A stretch of DNA of 64,000 bases from contig NZ_JAWHTD010000004.1 of assembly GCF_032586235.1 (NCBI RefSeq), positions 1 to 64,000 of the forward strand, given 5' to 3'. A program made the position numbers and the translations under genes. This document shows, piece by piece, positions 1-7,870 of the stretch. Source of the DNA: Aestuariicoccus sp032586235 (GTDB taxonomy: Bacteria; Pseudomonadota; Alphaproteobacteria; Rhodobacterales; Rhodobacteraceae). Each line of letters begins with the position of its first letter. Position 1 is the stretch's first letter. Under the pieces are notes generated by a model that ran no database searches, was not told the DNA's origin, and saw nothing but the letters and a program-made list of their open reading frames with translations.

Positions 1-165
1 CGGCAAAAGTTCCCACGACACGGAATAGACTTGTTCCGCTTCCAAAAGCACCCTGAAAAAATCTTCATCAGAGGCGATTTCAGGGGAAATGAGTTCCAGG
101 GTCGAACTAACAGAAGTGTTTGGTTCGAGCGTGGCCGGCGTTGAAATATCTGCTGGCAAATCCAT
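1..165 (-). CDS. Partial secreted-type protein, N-terminal pre-peptidase-like (PPC) domain
   Basis: An open frame on the minus strand starts with ATG at 165 and runs without a stop through the window edge, giving 55 residues. An AGAGGGA ribosome binding site lies just upstream of the ATG. The stretch DEDFFRVLLEAEQVY aligns by eye with DADMFRVELEAGQAY near the N-terminus of the next gene (256-1896), and both look like the start of a pre-peptidase C-terminal (PPC) beta domain. Neither has a Sec signal. I infer that this is the start of a third, paralogous extracellular RTX-type protein; its C-terminal part lies outside the window. The homology is by eye only. Confidence 0.6.
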   Translation of the reverse strand, partial: MDLPADISTPATLEPNTSVSSTLELISPEIASDEDFFRVLLEAEQVYSVSWELLP

Positions 166-255
166 CAAGTTTCCCTCTTTAGCCATTAATATCGTCGGCT
201 TCATTAAGCAGCCCAAGGCCGATGGCAGAAGGTCCGCCACCAGGCCGTTTTTGGT

Positions 256-1896
256 TCAGAGGAAGGTGAAATCCTCCACCGTCAGATCAGCCGCCGCAAC
301 GCCCTCGATCAGCACGGTGTGCCCCTGGTAGTCGATCAGCGCGCCCTCGGCGGTATCGGTGATGTTGAGCGCATCGACATAGCCTTGGAGCCCGTTACCG
401 CCGTTGGAAATGTTCACCGCTCCGGTCTCGGGGTTCACGATGCGGATCAGGAAGCTGTCGATGCCGTCTTCGAAGTCGGTGATGACATCCGCGTCGCCGT
501 CCTTGAAGAAGTTCCAGACGAAGACGTCAGCGCCGTCGCCGCCGGTCATGGTGTCGTCACCGTCGCCGCCGTTTATCGTGTCGAGCCCGTCGCCGCCCGA
601 GATCACGTCGTCGCGTCCACCTCCAGCAAGGAAGTCGTTTCCCAAATAACCATAGACACTATCATCGCCCTCACCACCGCCAAGGCTGTCGTCACCCATG
701 CCACTGGAGATATCGTCTTTTCCCGGCCCTCCCCCGAGATTGTCGTCTCCCATGCCGCCATTGACAAAGTCGTTACCAACGGAGCCACCCAAAGTGTCAG
801 ATCCGTCGCCACCGAAAATATAATCATTGCCAGGGCCGCCGTTGACGACGTCGTCACCATCCTCACCGTAAACGACATCGCGGCCGTCACCGCCACCAAT
901 ACTGTCGTTGCCTGCCCCGCCGTACAAAAGGTCGTTGCCAGTACCCCCACCTATGCGATCGTGTCCTTCATCCCCTGTTACGCTGTCCGCGCCCGATTGG
1001 GCAGCGATGTGATCGTCGCCAGGCCCTCCAGCAATAATGTCGCTTCCCTCGCCACCCTGTATTGCATCGCTATCCGAACCACCTTCGATCCGGTCGGGAC
1101 CTGCAAGCCCTTTGATCCGGTCTGAGCCTCCTAACCCAATGATTATATCGCTTCCCGGTCCCCCGATAAGAGTATCGTCGTACTCAGTCCCGGTGAGCGT
1201 CTCAGAGGCCGCATCATAGATTTCCACGCTGTAGTTGAACAAAGCGAGACCGGGGTCGAAATAATAGTCGGGAACTGCAGGCCCCACGACGAGAAAATAC
1301 GTACCATCTTCAGCGATCAGGATGGGCGGTGACTCTTCCTCAGAAATGTCGCTAAAAATTGTAATCTCGGCGAGGCTTGTACCTGCTGCATCGACTAGTT
1401 TAACCGAAAATTCCAGGGACCCCGAAAAGGCTCTAAACTTGTAGCCTTGCCCACCCATCAGGTTCACTGAGTACCAATCTGTATCGTAAATGAAATCGAA
1501 CGAACCATCGATGGCATTGTCGACCTCGGCGCTAAAAGCGGTTTCGGGTGCGCTCCCCGGATCATCGAAATCTACGGTATCGAGGATAATGGTATAGGGC
1601 TCACCATCATCGATGAGAAATGTGTAAGCGCTAACGAAATAGCTTCCACTTTCAGGCACTGAGAATGGCGGAGCACCGAACTCTCCCAAATAAGCAAGCA
1701 AGTCGCCAGCCTCGTCGTAGACGGCCCTCGGCTCCCCGGTGCCGTTAAAGTCTAAGAAATAAAGCCTGTAAGCCTGCCCGGCCTCTAGCTCCACGCGAAA
1801 CATGTCGGCGTCGCCTCCGGGTTCGAAGAACGACTCGAAGGGAACATCTGGCAACAAGACGGCTTCGGTAGTGAAATCGCCTGGAATGTCCGTCAT
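256..1896 (-). CDS. RTX calcium-binding protein with two PPC-like domains
   Basis: Probable type I-secreted calcium-binding protein of 546 residues. Residues about 1-110 and 115-230 look like two PPC-type beta domains (DADMFRVELEAG and DTDWYSVNLMGG). Residues about 238-455 are tandem nonapeptides of the GGxGxDxLx type, the calcium-binding beta-roll. The last roughly 90 residues are almost identical to the tail of the protein at 2128-4776 and probably carry the uncleaved type I secretion signal. There is no Sec signal peptide. I chose the ATG at 1896 (MTDIPGDF); an upstream in-frame ATG at 1965 would add 23 basic residues. No catalytic domain is visible, so it could be an adhesin, S-layer or biofilm protein. 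No type I transporter genes are in the window. Confidence 0.8.
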   Translation of the reverse strand: MTDIPGDFTTEAVLLPDVPFESFFEPGGDADMFRVELEAGQAYRLYFLDFNGTGEPRAVYDEAGDLLAYLGEFGAPPFSVPESGSYFVSAYTFLIDDGEPYTIILDTVDFDDPGSAPETAFSAEVDNAIDGSFDFIYDTDWYSVNLMGGQGYKFRAFSGSLEFSVKLVDAAGTSLAEITIFSDISEEESPPILIAEDGTYFLVVGPAVPDYYFDPGLALFNYSVEIYDAASETLTGTEYDDTLIGGPGSDIIIGLGGSDRIKGLAGPDRIEGGSDSDAIQGGEGSDIIAGGPGDDHIAAQSGADSVTGDEGHDRIGGGTGNDLLYGGAGNDSIGGGDGRDVVYGEDGDDVVNGGPGNDYIFGGDGSDTLGGSVGNDFVNGGMGDDNLGGGPGKDDISSGMGDDSLGGGEGDDSVYGYLGNDFLAGGGRDDVISGGDGLDTINGGDGDDTMTGGDGADVFVWNFFKDGDADVITDFEDGIDSFLIRIVNPETGAVNISNGGNGLQGYVDALNITDTAEGALIDYQGHTVLIEGVAAADLTVEDFTFL

Positions 1897-2127
1897 CGCC
1901 CCGTCCAATATTTTCAAAGGACGAAATAGCTTTAAGCTACCCCGGCCGCCCGGTTTTGGAGTCAAGTTTAGCCATAGGGCGCACTCGTCGCTTTGAGCAG
2001 GGTCAACCGGACACCTGGACGGCTCAGGTACTCCCCGAGCACAAAACCGCCCACATTACCGCCCATGACTGACTTCACAGCAAGTCTCCCTGCAGCAACC
2101 ACCGCAGGCAGAAGTTGCCGCTAGCGG

Positions 2128-4776
2128 TCAAAGGAACGTAAAGTCCTCCACCGTCAGATTGCTCGCCGCCACGCCCTCGATCAGCACCGTATGGCCCTGA
2201 TAATCGATGAGCGCACCTCCAGCGGTATCGGTGATGTTGAGCGCATCGACATAGCCATGAAGCCCGTTACCCCCGTTGGAGATATTGGTCTCGCCGGTCT
2301 CGGGGTTCACGATGCGGATTAGCAAGCTGTCCGTGCCGTCCTCGAAGTCGGTGATCACGTCCGCATCGCCGTCCTTGAAGAAATTGAACACGAAGACATC
2401 GTTGCGCTTAGAGCCGGTCATGGTGTCGTCACCGTCGCCGCCGTTGATCGTGTCGTTGCCTTCCCCGCCATCGATCACGTCATCGCGTCCACCACCTGCA
2501 AGAAAATCATCGCCAGTGCCGCCGAAGATGGTGTCGTCACCTTCGCCCCCGCCGATACTGTCATTGGCGTTACCCCCGCCAAGGCGGTCGCGTCCAGTAC
2601 CGCCACCGATATCGTCGCGGCCATTGCCGCCAAAGACCGTGTCATCGCCAAAGCTGGCACCCATCGTGTCGTGGCCCAAACCGCCGATCAGGCTATCGTT
2701 GCCGGGGCCACCGTTGACCACGTCGTTGCCGTCTCCGCCATCGACCGTATCGTCGTCCTGTCCGCCGCCCATGAAGTCGTTTCCGGCATCGCCATTCATG
2801 TCGTCGTTGCCGGTACCACCGCCCATCAGGTCGTCGCCTGCACTGCCGTGCAGCAGATCGTCGCCCGGTCCCGCGCCGATATTGTCGTCGCCGCCGGCAC
2901 CGTCGAGCGTATCGTCGCCGCCCAGGCCAAAGATATTGTCGCCGCCCTCGTTGCCAACGAGATCATCCGCGCCATCGGTGCCGATCAGGGTTTGGGCCTC
3001 CGTGCCGCCCCCGTCTTGTGTCAGATCAAGCGTGGCGTCGAGGAAATGTATCGTCTCGATCCCGATCAGAACGTCGCGTCCCTCGGCGGACTCGACGATG
3101 ACCCCCGCACCCTCGTAGCTGATCGCAGCCGCGTCCTGAAGCACACCAATAACCGCCACGTCCGACCCGCCGCCGCCATTTAGCGTGTCGTCACCCGGCC
3201 CACCGTCAAGCGTGTCCGGGCCCGCCCGCCCGGCCAGGCTGTCTTGCCCATGCTCGCCATAAAGCCGATCCGCGCCGCCAGCGCCGTCCAGATGATCGTT
3301 GTTCCATCCGCCCCAGATCTGATCGGCCGTATCGGTTCCGATGATGTGGTCGTCGCCGACACCGGCATGAGCCTCGTTTTGCAGTTGGAGGATGACCGCG
3401 TCGTCGTTCGAGGTGCCGTACCAGATGTCCGCCGCACCTTGCCCGGTCATCATGACCATGCTGGTGCGTGAGAGCGCATTCTCGTGTTCGCTCCACGCCT
3501 GGACGAAATCCGCGCGCCCGTCACCGTTCATGTCGGCGATTTCCCAGCCGGCGAGGCTGTACTCGGACTGAACGTCCGGCTCGTGAAAACCGAAGGCGCC
3601 GTCACCAAGCAGAACAGCCGCCGACGTTTCGGGATCTGCGGGGGAAAAGAAAAGGTCGAGATTGCCGTCCGCATCGAGGTCCAGAATATTGATCTCGAAT
3701 GCCGTAAAAGTGTTGCGCGTCGTAACCCGAGGCAGATGTTCGGAGACATCCGTATAATGGTCGCCGTCGTTGCGCAGCACCTGGATGATCCGATGCGCAA
3801 AGTTGGGGTCTACTGTAACACCCAGGTTTTCGGCCTCCCACGAGGGATAGAAATCGCCTTCGTGGATAAAGCCGCCGTTGTTCATATAGGCGATCACCAG
3901 ATCCATATCGCCATCGCCGTCGAGATCGCCGATCTGCGAATTGTTGATCTCATAGGCCCAGGGATCCATCCATGGAACCTGCGGAACCGGCAGCGCCACG
4001 CGCGTTTCGTGGTCCCGTGAGAAGGAATAGATAATTTCGCTGGGAAAAACGGGCGGCGCATTCCCCGGTGCCATGGGCAGGTTCCAACCCGAGGCGCCGA
4101 TCAGCAGGTCGGTTTCTCCATCCCCGTCAAAGTCCTGAATGCGCGTTCTGTGCAGGACGTCCCGGTAATAGGGTCCGTACCAAATATGCGGTCCGATCAA
4201 ATCGGTACCGGTAAGCTCGTCGACCACGAATCCCTCGGCGGAGCCCCAGTAGACATAGAGCGGATCATTCGATCCACCGGTCGAGAACACGTCAATCCAA
4301 CCGTCGTCGTTGAGATCGCCGACCGAGGTCGCATGCGCCCAGTTCGCCGGCAGCTCGGTTCGGGTGTCGCGGCTGAAGCTACCGTCAGGGTTCTGCAGAT
4401 ACAGCACATCCGGCGTGGAACCTTCGGGGATCAGCAATTCATTGCCGAGGGTCGACACATACAAATCCGTCAGGCCATCGTTATTGAAATCCTTGGCCCA
4501 GATTTGTCCGGGAAAGGCGAGCTCTTGACTTTCCTCCACGACCGCGCTGGCGAAACTTCCGTCTGGCTGCTGCAGCCAGAGATGCGGTTTGGTGAGAATC
4601 TCTCCAGTCGGCCAATCGCCGGGTGCGTGCACCATGTCGAGACGCCCGTCACCATTCACATCCGCAAGAAGGGTCGAGATAGGCGTCGCGCCAATGGGCC
4701 GCGGCGTGATATCGGTTTGCACAATCTCGTCTGAGACAACTGCCAGATCATTGAAAACCAGCTCGTCCGGCATCAT
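2128..4776 (-). CDS. FG-GAP/VCBS repeat protein with C-terminal RTX repeats
   Basis: Large protein of 882 residues. The first roughly 440 residues carry at least seven DxNxDGxxD-type motifs (for example DVNGDGRLD, DLNDDGWID, DFDGDGETD, DLDGDGDMD), as in FG-GAP/VCBS beta-propellers. RTX nonapeptides follow in two blocks (about 455-560 and 590-790), and the C-terminal tail is nearly identical to that of the 256-1896 protein. The architecture fits a calcium-dependent extracellular protein exported by a type I system; there is no Sec signal. The start has GAGGA just upstream of ATGATG. The gene lies only 65 bp from the recombinase remnant on the opposite strand, so it sits at the edge of a mobile segment. 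Function unknown; an adhesive role is inference. Confidence 0.85.
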   Translation of the reverse strand: MMPDELVFNDLAVVSDEIVQTDITPRPIGATPISTLLADVNGDGRLDMVHAPGDWPTGEILTKPHLWLQQPDGSFASAVVEESQELAFPGQIWAKDFNNDGLTDLYVSTLGNELLIPEGSTPDVLYLQNPDGSFSRDTRTELPANWAHATSVGDLNDDGWIDVFSTGGSNDPLYVYWGSAEGFVVDELTGTDLIGPHIWYGPYYRDVLHRTRIQDFDGDGETDLLIGASGWNLPMAPGNAPPVFPSEIIYSFSRDHETRVALPVPQVPWMDPWAYEINNSQIGDLDGDGDMDLVIAYMNNGGFIHEGDFYPSWEAENLGVTVDPNFAHRIIQVLRNDGDHYTDVSEHLPRVTTRNTFTAFEINILDLDADGNLDLFFSPADPETSAAVLLGDGAFGFHEPDVQSEYSLAGWEIADMNGDGRADFVQAWSEHENALSRTSMVMMTGQGAADIWYGTSNDDAVILQLQNEAHAGVGDDHIIGTDTADQIWGGWNNDHLDGAGGADRLYGEHGQDSLAGRAGPDTLDGGPGDDTLNGGGGSDVAVIGVLQDAAAISYEGAGVIVESAEGRDVLIGIETIHFLDATLDLTQDGGGTEAQTLIGTDGADDLVGNEGGDNIFGLGGDDTLDGAGGDDNIGAGPGDDLLHGSAGDDLMGGGTGNDDMNGDAGNDFMGGGQDDDTVDGGDGNDVVNGGPGNDSLIGGLGHDTMGASFGDDTVFGGNGRDDIGGGTGRDRLGGGNANDSIGGGEGDDTIFGGTGDDFLAGGGRDDVIDGGEGNDTINGGDGDDTMTGSKRNDVFVFNFFKDGDADVITDFEDGTDSLLIRIVNPETGETNISNGGNGLHGYVDALNITDTAGGALIDYQGHTVLIEGVAASNLTVEDFTFL

Positions 4777-4841
4777 TCGTCCTCACGCTTCACCTTCGGC
4801 GGACGAGTGGCCTCGAGCCGCGGTGGAGCGTAGGCCATGGG

Positions 4842-5105
4842 GTGTGTCTTGCCAAGCTCACAAAGCTCCGACAAGAGTTGGCCCTCGACCGTCCCGGGCT
4901 GGTGTTCCACAGCACCAGAAAGTGGTTTGTGACCCAATGCGAGCGAACCGGCGTCCCCGAGCACTGGACTGCCAGCCTCGTCGGACACCAGTCGGCGCGG
5001 TCGGAGAACGGGGTGACCTACGGGCTGTACTCGACGGGTATCTCGGACGAGCAGAAGCGGGGCATAGTGGACCAGATCCGGTTGCCGGACGGCGGAACGC
5101 CATGA
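4842..5105 (+). pseudogene. Tyrosine recombinase (phage integrase), C-terminal fragment
   Basis: About 87 residues match the end of a tyrosine recombinase catalytic domain: FHSTRKWF (the H-x-x-R box), SLVGHQS (the box III histidine) and YGLYS with the nucleophilic tyrosine, followed by the typical tail DEQKRGIVDQIRLP. Integrases are usually 350-400 residues. Here the DNA-binding domains and the first catalytic arginine are missing, and the frame only begins at a GTG near the fragment start without a convincing ribosome binding site. The homology fades just left of 4842, next to the start of the divergent RTX gene. The stop overlaps the next ORF (ATGA). It cannot be an active recombinase on its own. 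Confidence 0.75.
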
Positions 5106-5275
5106 CCATCCCCGACATCGAGGCGTTCGAGGAGAGGGCCGCTATCGCTCAGTACGATGGCGGGTGCTCTCGTTCCCAGGCCGAGGACGTCGCGGCGGTG
5201 GACCAAAGGTTTCCTGACGCTCAAGCCTACTGGCAGTGGCTGGCCGACTACGTGATCGCCCGTAGACTGCCCTGA
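5102..5275 (+). CDS. Small hypothetical protein downstream of integrase
   Basis: A 57-residue ORF whose ATG overlaps the TGA of the recombinase fragment, which implies translational coupling. The sequence pattern ERAAIAQYDGGCSRSQAE is typical of short acidic proteins found after integrases or in plasmid and phage regions of Rhodobacteraceae (from memory; I cannot check). It has no signal peptide or membrane segment. It probably travelled with the recombinase as a two-gene cassette. Function unknown; an accessory role in DNA transactions is a guess. A strong hairpin terminator follows at once. Confidence 0.5.
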   Translation: MTIPDIEAFEERAAIAQYDGGCSRSQAEDVAAVDQRFPDAQAYWQWLADYVIARRLP

Positions 5276-5280
5276 CAACA

Positions 5281-5325
5281 CCCTCGGCCTTCGGGCCGGG
5301 GGACCCCCACTTTGCTTTCTTTTTG
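5281..5325 (+). terminator. Rho-independent terminator after integrase cassette
   Basis: CCCTCGGCC, a TTCG tetraloop, then GGCCGGGGG form a 9-bp stem with one T-G wobble at 5281-5302. It is followed after a short gap by a T-rich run ending near 5325. It starts 6 bases after the stop of the 57-residue ORF. Confidence 0.7.
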
Positions 5326-5788
5326 CCCCCGTTACCGCCTCAGTTTCCTGGATCGTTGGGATTTCTTCCGAAGAACCTGTTCCGGGTGCACGAGGTCTTT
5401 GACGACTGCGTACCCGGATTACCAATTGGGTTCCGACCGCGATTTGCGGTGGCCTAAAACGCCATCGCCACCTATGGATGCTAATGTTTAAGGCAACAGA
5501 GAACGTACGGTCTTATCTGGCTGTTTTGACCCACTGCAGAGCCGCATTCACGCGTAAGGTGGTCATGCCTCAAGCGGGAAGTCTTTCGCGGCGGTGCGGT
5601 GGGCTAGGTTGAGCCAGCCCAAAACCTGTTTGGACAAAACGAGTGAATTTCGAAGTTTTGGGCGACTTTCCGGGATGGACCGCGGGCTCTCCAGACAGCA
5701 AGGGGAAGAAGGCCTTGCAACATGAGTTTGCCAAGATACAGATCAAAGCACCCAAGGTCCCCTGACATGCTGAAAGGAGGTCAAGCGG
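5326..5788. other. Gene-poor remnant DNA inside the element
   Basis: There is no gene I can support here. The frame on the plus strand from a GTG at 5643 to the TGA at 5763-5765 encodes about 40 residues ending KKALQHEFAKIQIKAPKVP and sits just upstream of the terminase gene. It could be the tail of a decayed phage gene, because an in-frame TGA at 5610 cuts it off on the left. The rest is low in coding signal on both strands and looks like eroded phage DNA. Confidence 0.35.
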
Positions 5789-6331
5789 ATGGTAACCTAC
5801 AGCGAGGAGGTTGCAGCCGAAATCTGTGAACGGATTGCACTGGGAGAGACCGTCTCCAGCATCTGCAAGGACAAGCACATGCCCTCCGAACGTACGGTTT
5901 AGAAATGGCGACAGGTGCATGGCAAATTCGACGAACAGTATCAGCGCGCCCGAGTGGATCAGATGCACTCTTGGGCGAACCAGATCGTACACCTTGCGGA
6001 CGATGCCGAAGGAGACTTCAAGATCACGGTGCCACTGGACAGCCCCGAGTTGCAGCGCATTGAGAAAAAGGGGGCCGTGACCTTCAAGTTCGACGGCACG
6101 CATGTGAACCGTGCCAGGCTGTCGATCGACACTCGGAAATTTCTTATGGCCAGGTACGCTCCCGAGACGTTTGGGACGCATTCGACCGTTCAGATCAACC
6201 CGCCGCTTGATCACAAGTCCGACGAAGAGTTGGTACAAGACCTTCGCGACGCTCTGCAGGAAGCCGGTATGACTACCCAGGAATTGGTTGAGTTGCTTGA
6301 TGGCGGAGAGCAAGCGTTACGCGGCTTGTGA
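5789..6331 (+). pseudogene. Phage terminase small subunit with in-frame amber codon
   Basis: A strong AAAGGAGG ribosome binding site (5773-5780) precedes an ATG at 5789. The frame reads VTYSEEVAAEICERIA then ICKDKHMPSERTV, hits TAG at 5900-5902 (codon 38), and then continues cleanly for 142 more codons to a TGA at 6331. The pieces together have the length (about 180 residues) and layout of terminase small subunits: an N-terminal helix-turn-helix for pac/cos recognition, a central helical part with RSRL/RLSIDTRKF-type core, then an acidic tail. The amber replaces the residue that is usually aromatic in a TVYRW-like motif, one base change from TAC or TAT. The clean frame after the stop suggests a recent nonsense mutation. 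Confidence 0.75.
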
Positions 6332-6389
6332 GCATCTGTTGCTTCGAACCACTACACCGGAGCGATTTCACCGAGCATACCAGCCCTGA
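6300..6389 (+). pseudogene. Truncated start of a second phage gene (possibly terminase large subunit)
   Basis: A frame starting at ATG 6300, overlapping the last 32 bases of the terminase small subunit gene, encodes MAESKRYAACEHLLLR followed by TTTPERFHRAYQP and a TGA at 6387-6389. The overlap is of the kind seen between small and large terminase genes. The frame then meets the truncated ABC protein gene, so it is only the first 29 codons of a lost gene. I cannot prove it is terminase; the evidence is position and overlap alone. Confidence 0.35.
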
Positions 6390-7772
6390 AAGTTCTCTGA
6401 AATTTTATACAAGGACGGCACGCTCGAGGTGGAACCGGCGCTGGCGGAAAGCTGGGAGATCAGCGAGGACGGCACCCAATATACCTTCACCCTGCGCGAA
6501 GGCGTCACATTCCACGACGGGTCGTCCTTCGACGCCGAGGCTGTGGTCTTCAACTTCGAGCGGATGCTGAACGAGGATCACCCCTATCACGACACCGGCC
6601 CGTTCCCGCTGGCGTTCTTCTTCTCGGCGGTCGAGAAGGTCGAGGCGGTGGATCCGATGACGGTGAAATTCACCCTGAACGCGCCTTACGCGCCGTTCCT
6701 GTCGAACCTGGCCTATCCGACCGGGCTGATCGTGTCGCCCGCCGCGGTGGAACAACACGGCGCGGAGTTCGGGCGCAACCCGTCGGGCACGGGGCCGTTC
6801 ACCTTTGCCGAATGGCGGTCGAACGAGGCCGTGGTGATCGAGGCCAACCCAGATTACTGGGACGGTGCGCCGGATCTGCAGGCGGTCGTCTTTCGCCCGA
6901 TCACCGATGCCAACACCCGTACCGCCGAGATGCTGGCGGGCGGCATCGACCTGATGGTCGAGGTGCCGCCGGTGGCGCTCTCGGAATTCCAGGGCGACGC
7001 CTTTACCTTGCACGAACAGGCCGGCCCGCATGTCTGGTTCCTGATCCTGAACGCCAAGGAGGGCCCCTTTGCCGACAAGCGCGTGCGCCAGGCGGCCAAT
7101 TACGCGGTCAACAAGGAGGCGCTGGTGAACGAGGTGCTGGAAGGCACCGCCGAGGTCGCCGCCGGGCCGACCCCGCCGGCCTTCGCCTGGGCCTACAACC
7201 CCGATCTGGAGCCCTATCCCTACGATCCCGAAAAGGCCAAGGCGTTGATCGGCGAGGCCGGCGCCGAGGGGGCGGAGCTGACGTTTTTCGTCACCGAAGG
7301 CGGGTCGGGGATGCTCGACCCCGTGGCCATGGGAACGGCGATCCAGGCGGACCTCGAGGCGGTGGGCTTCGACGTGAAGATCGAGACCTACGAGTGGAAC
7401 ACCTTCCTCGGAGAGGTGAACCCGGGGCTGGAAGGCAAGGCCGACATGGCCGAGATGGCGTGGATGACCAACGATCCGGACACGCTGCCGTTCCTCGCGC
7501 TGCGCACCGAGGCCTGGCCCGACGCGGGCGGCTTTAACTCTGGCTATTATTCCAACCCGGAGGTGGACGCGCTGCTGGAGGCGGCCCGCGTGGCGACCGA
7601 TCAGGACGAACGCGCGCGGCTTTACAAGGAGATGCAGACCATCGTGCAGGAGGACGCGCCCTGGGTCTTTGTCGCGAACTGGAAACAGAACGCGGTGACC
7701 AGCGACCGGGTGGAGAATTTCACCCTGCAGCCGTCGTTCTTCCTGCTGCTGGATGACGTGGTGAAGAACTGA
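6390..7772 (+). pseudogene. Peptide ABC transporter substrate-binding protein, 5'-truncated
   Basis: The frame encodes a family 5 solute-binding protein (DppA/OppA type), beginning mid-domain with YKDGTLEVEPALAESWEIS and continuing through TFTLREGVTFHDG, AGPHVWFLILNAKEGPFADKRVRQA and a normal C-terminus. Such proteins are about 500-530 residues and start with a Sec or lipoprotein signal. Here roughly the first 70-80 residues, including the signal and start codon, are missing, and an in-frame TGA (6387-6389) precedes the homologous part. A GTG at 6429 exists but has no good ribosome binding site and would give a cytoplasmic product. The break coincides with the end of the phage remnant. It heads the transporter operon at 7871-11657, which has therefore lost its own binding protein. 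Confidence 0.8.
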
Positions 7773-7776
7773 CGGA

Positions 7777-7851
7777 TCGGATCGGCTTTGCCGATCCGAC
7801 CGAAGCGGGGGGCCAGCCCCCCGCACCCCCCGGAGTATTTTCACCAAGAAG
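7777..7851 (+). repeat. Modular palindromic intergenic repeat, copy A
   Basis: Two perfect hairpins stand in series: TCGGATCGGC/GCCGATCCGA (7777-7799, loop TTT) and GCGGGGGGC/GCCCCCCGC (7805-7824, loop CA). They are followed by CCCGGAGTATTTT and CCAAGAAGAAG. The same hairpin-plus-tail layout recurs at 62526-62620 and, in reverse orientation and shorter, at 41848-41883 and 54568-54614. It separates the binding protein from the permease gene, where it may act as a transcript stabiliser or attenuator. Confidence 0.7.
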
Positions 7852-7870
7852 AAGAAGAGGGGTGGTTCTG

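Larger units (their letters stand above)
4842..6390 (+). mobile_element. Degraded prophage or integrative element remnant
   Basis: This stretch holds a tyrosine recombinase reduced to its C-terminal part, a small companion ORF, a terminase small subunit broken by an amber codon, and the first 29 codons of an overlapping downstream gene. At about 6387-6402 the sequence switches into the middle of an ABC substrate-binding protein gene that has lost its 5' end. Base composition is visibly less GC-rich than the following operon. I see no flanking tRNA or direct repeat marking attachment sites. The combination of recombinase and terminase supports a phage origin; the exact left boundary is inferred. 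Confidence 0.65.

Noticed and set aside
4589..5275. A 228-residue frame covering the RTX gene start and the small ORF at 5102
   Set aside because: Only the end from 5102 has the coupled ATGA start; the first part is antisense to the RTX gene.
5900..5902. Amber codon read as pyrrolysine or recoding
   Set aside because: No pylT or stem-loop nearby, and the gene is phage decay; a nonsense mutation is simpler.
5570..6313. A 247-residue open frame on the minus strand over the terminase gene
   Set aside because: It is the antisense shadow of the terminase frame. The plus strand has the ribosome binding site and homology.
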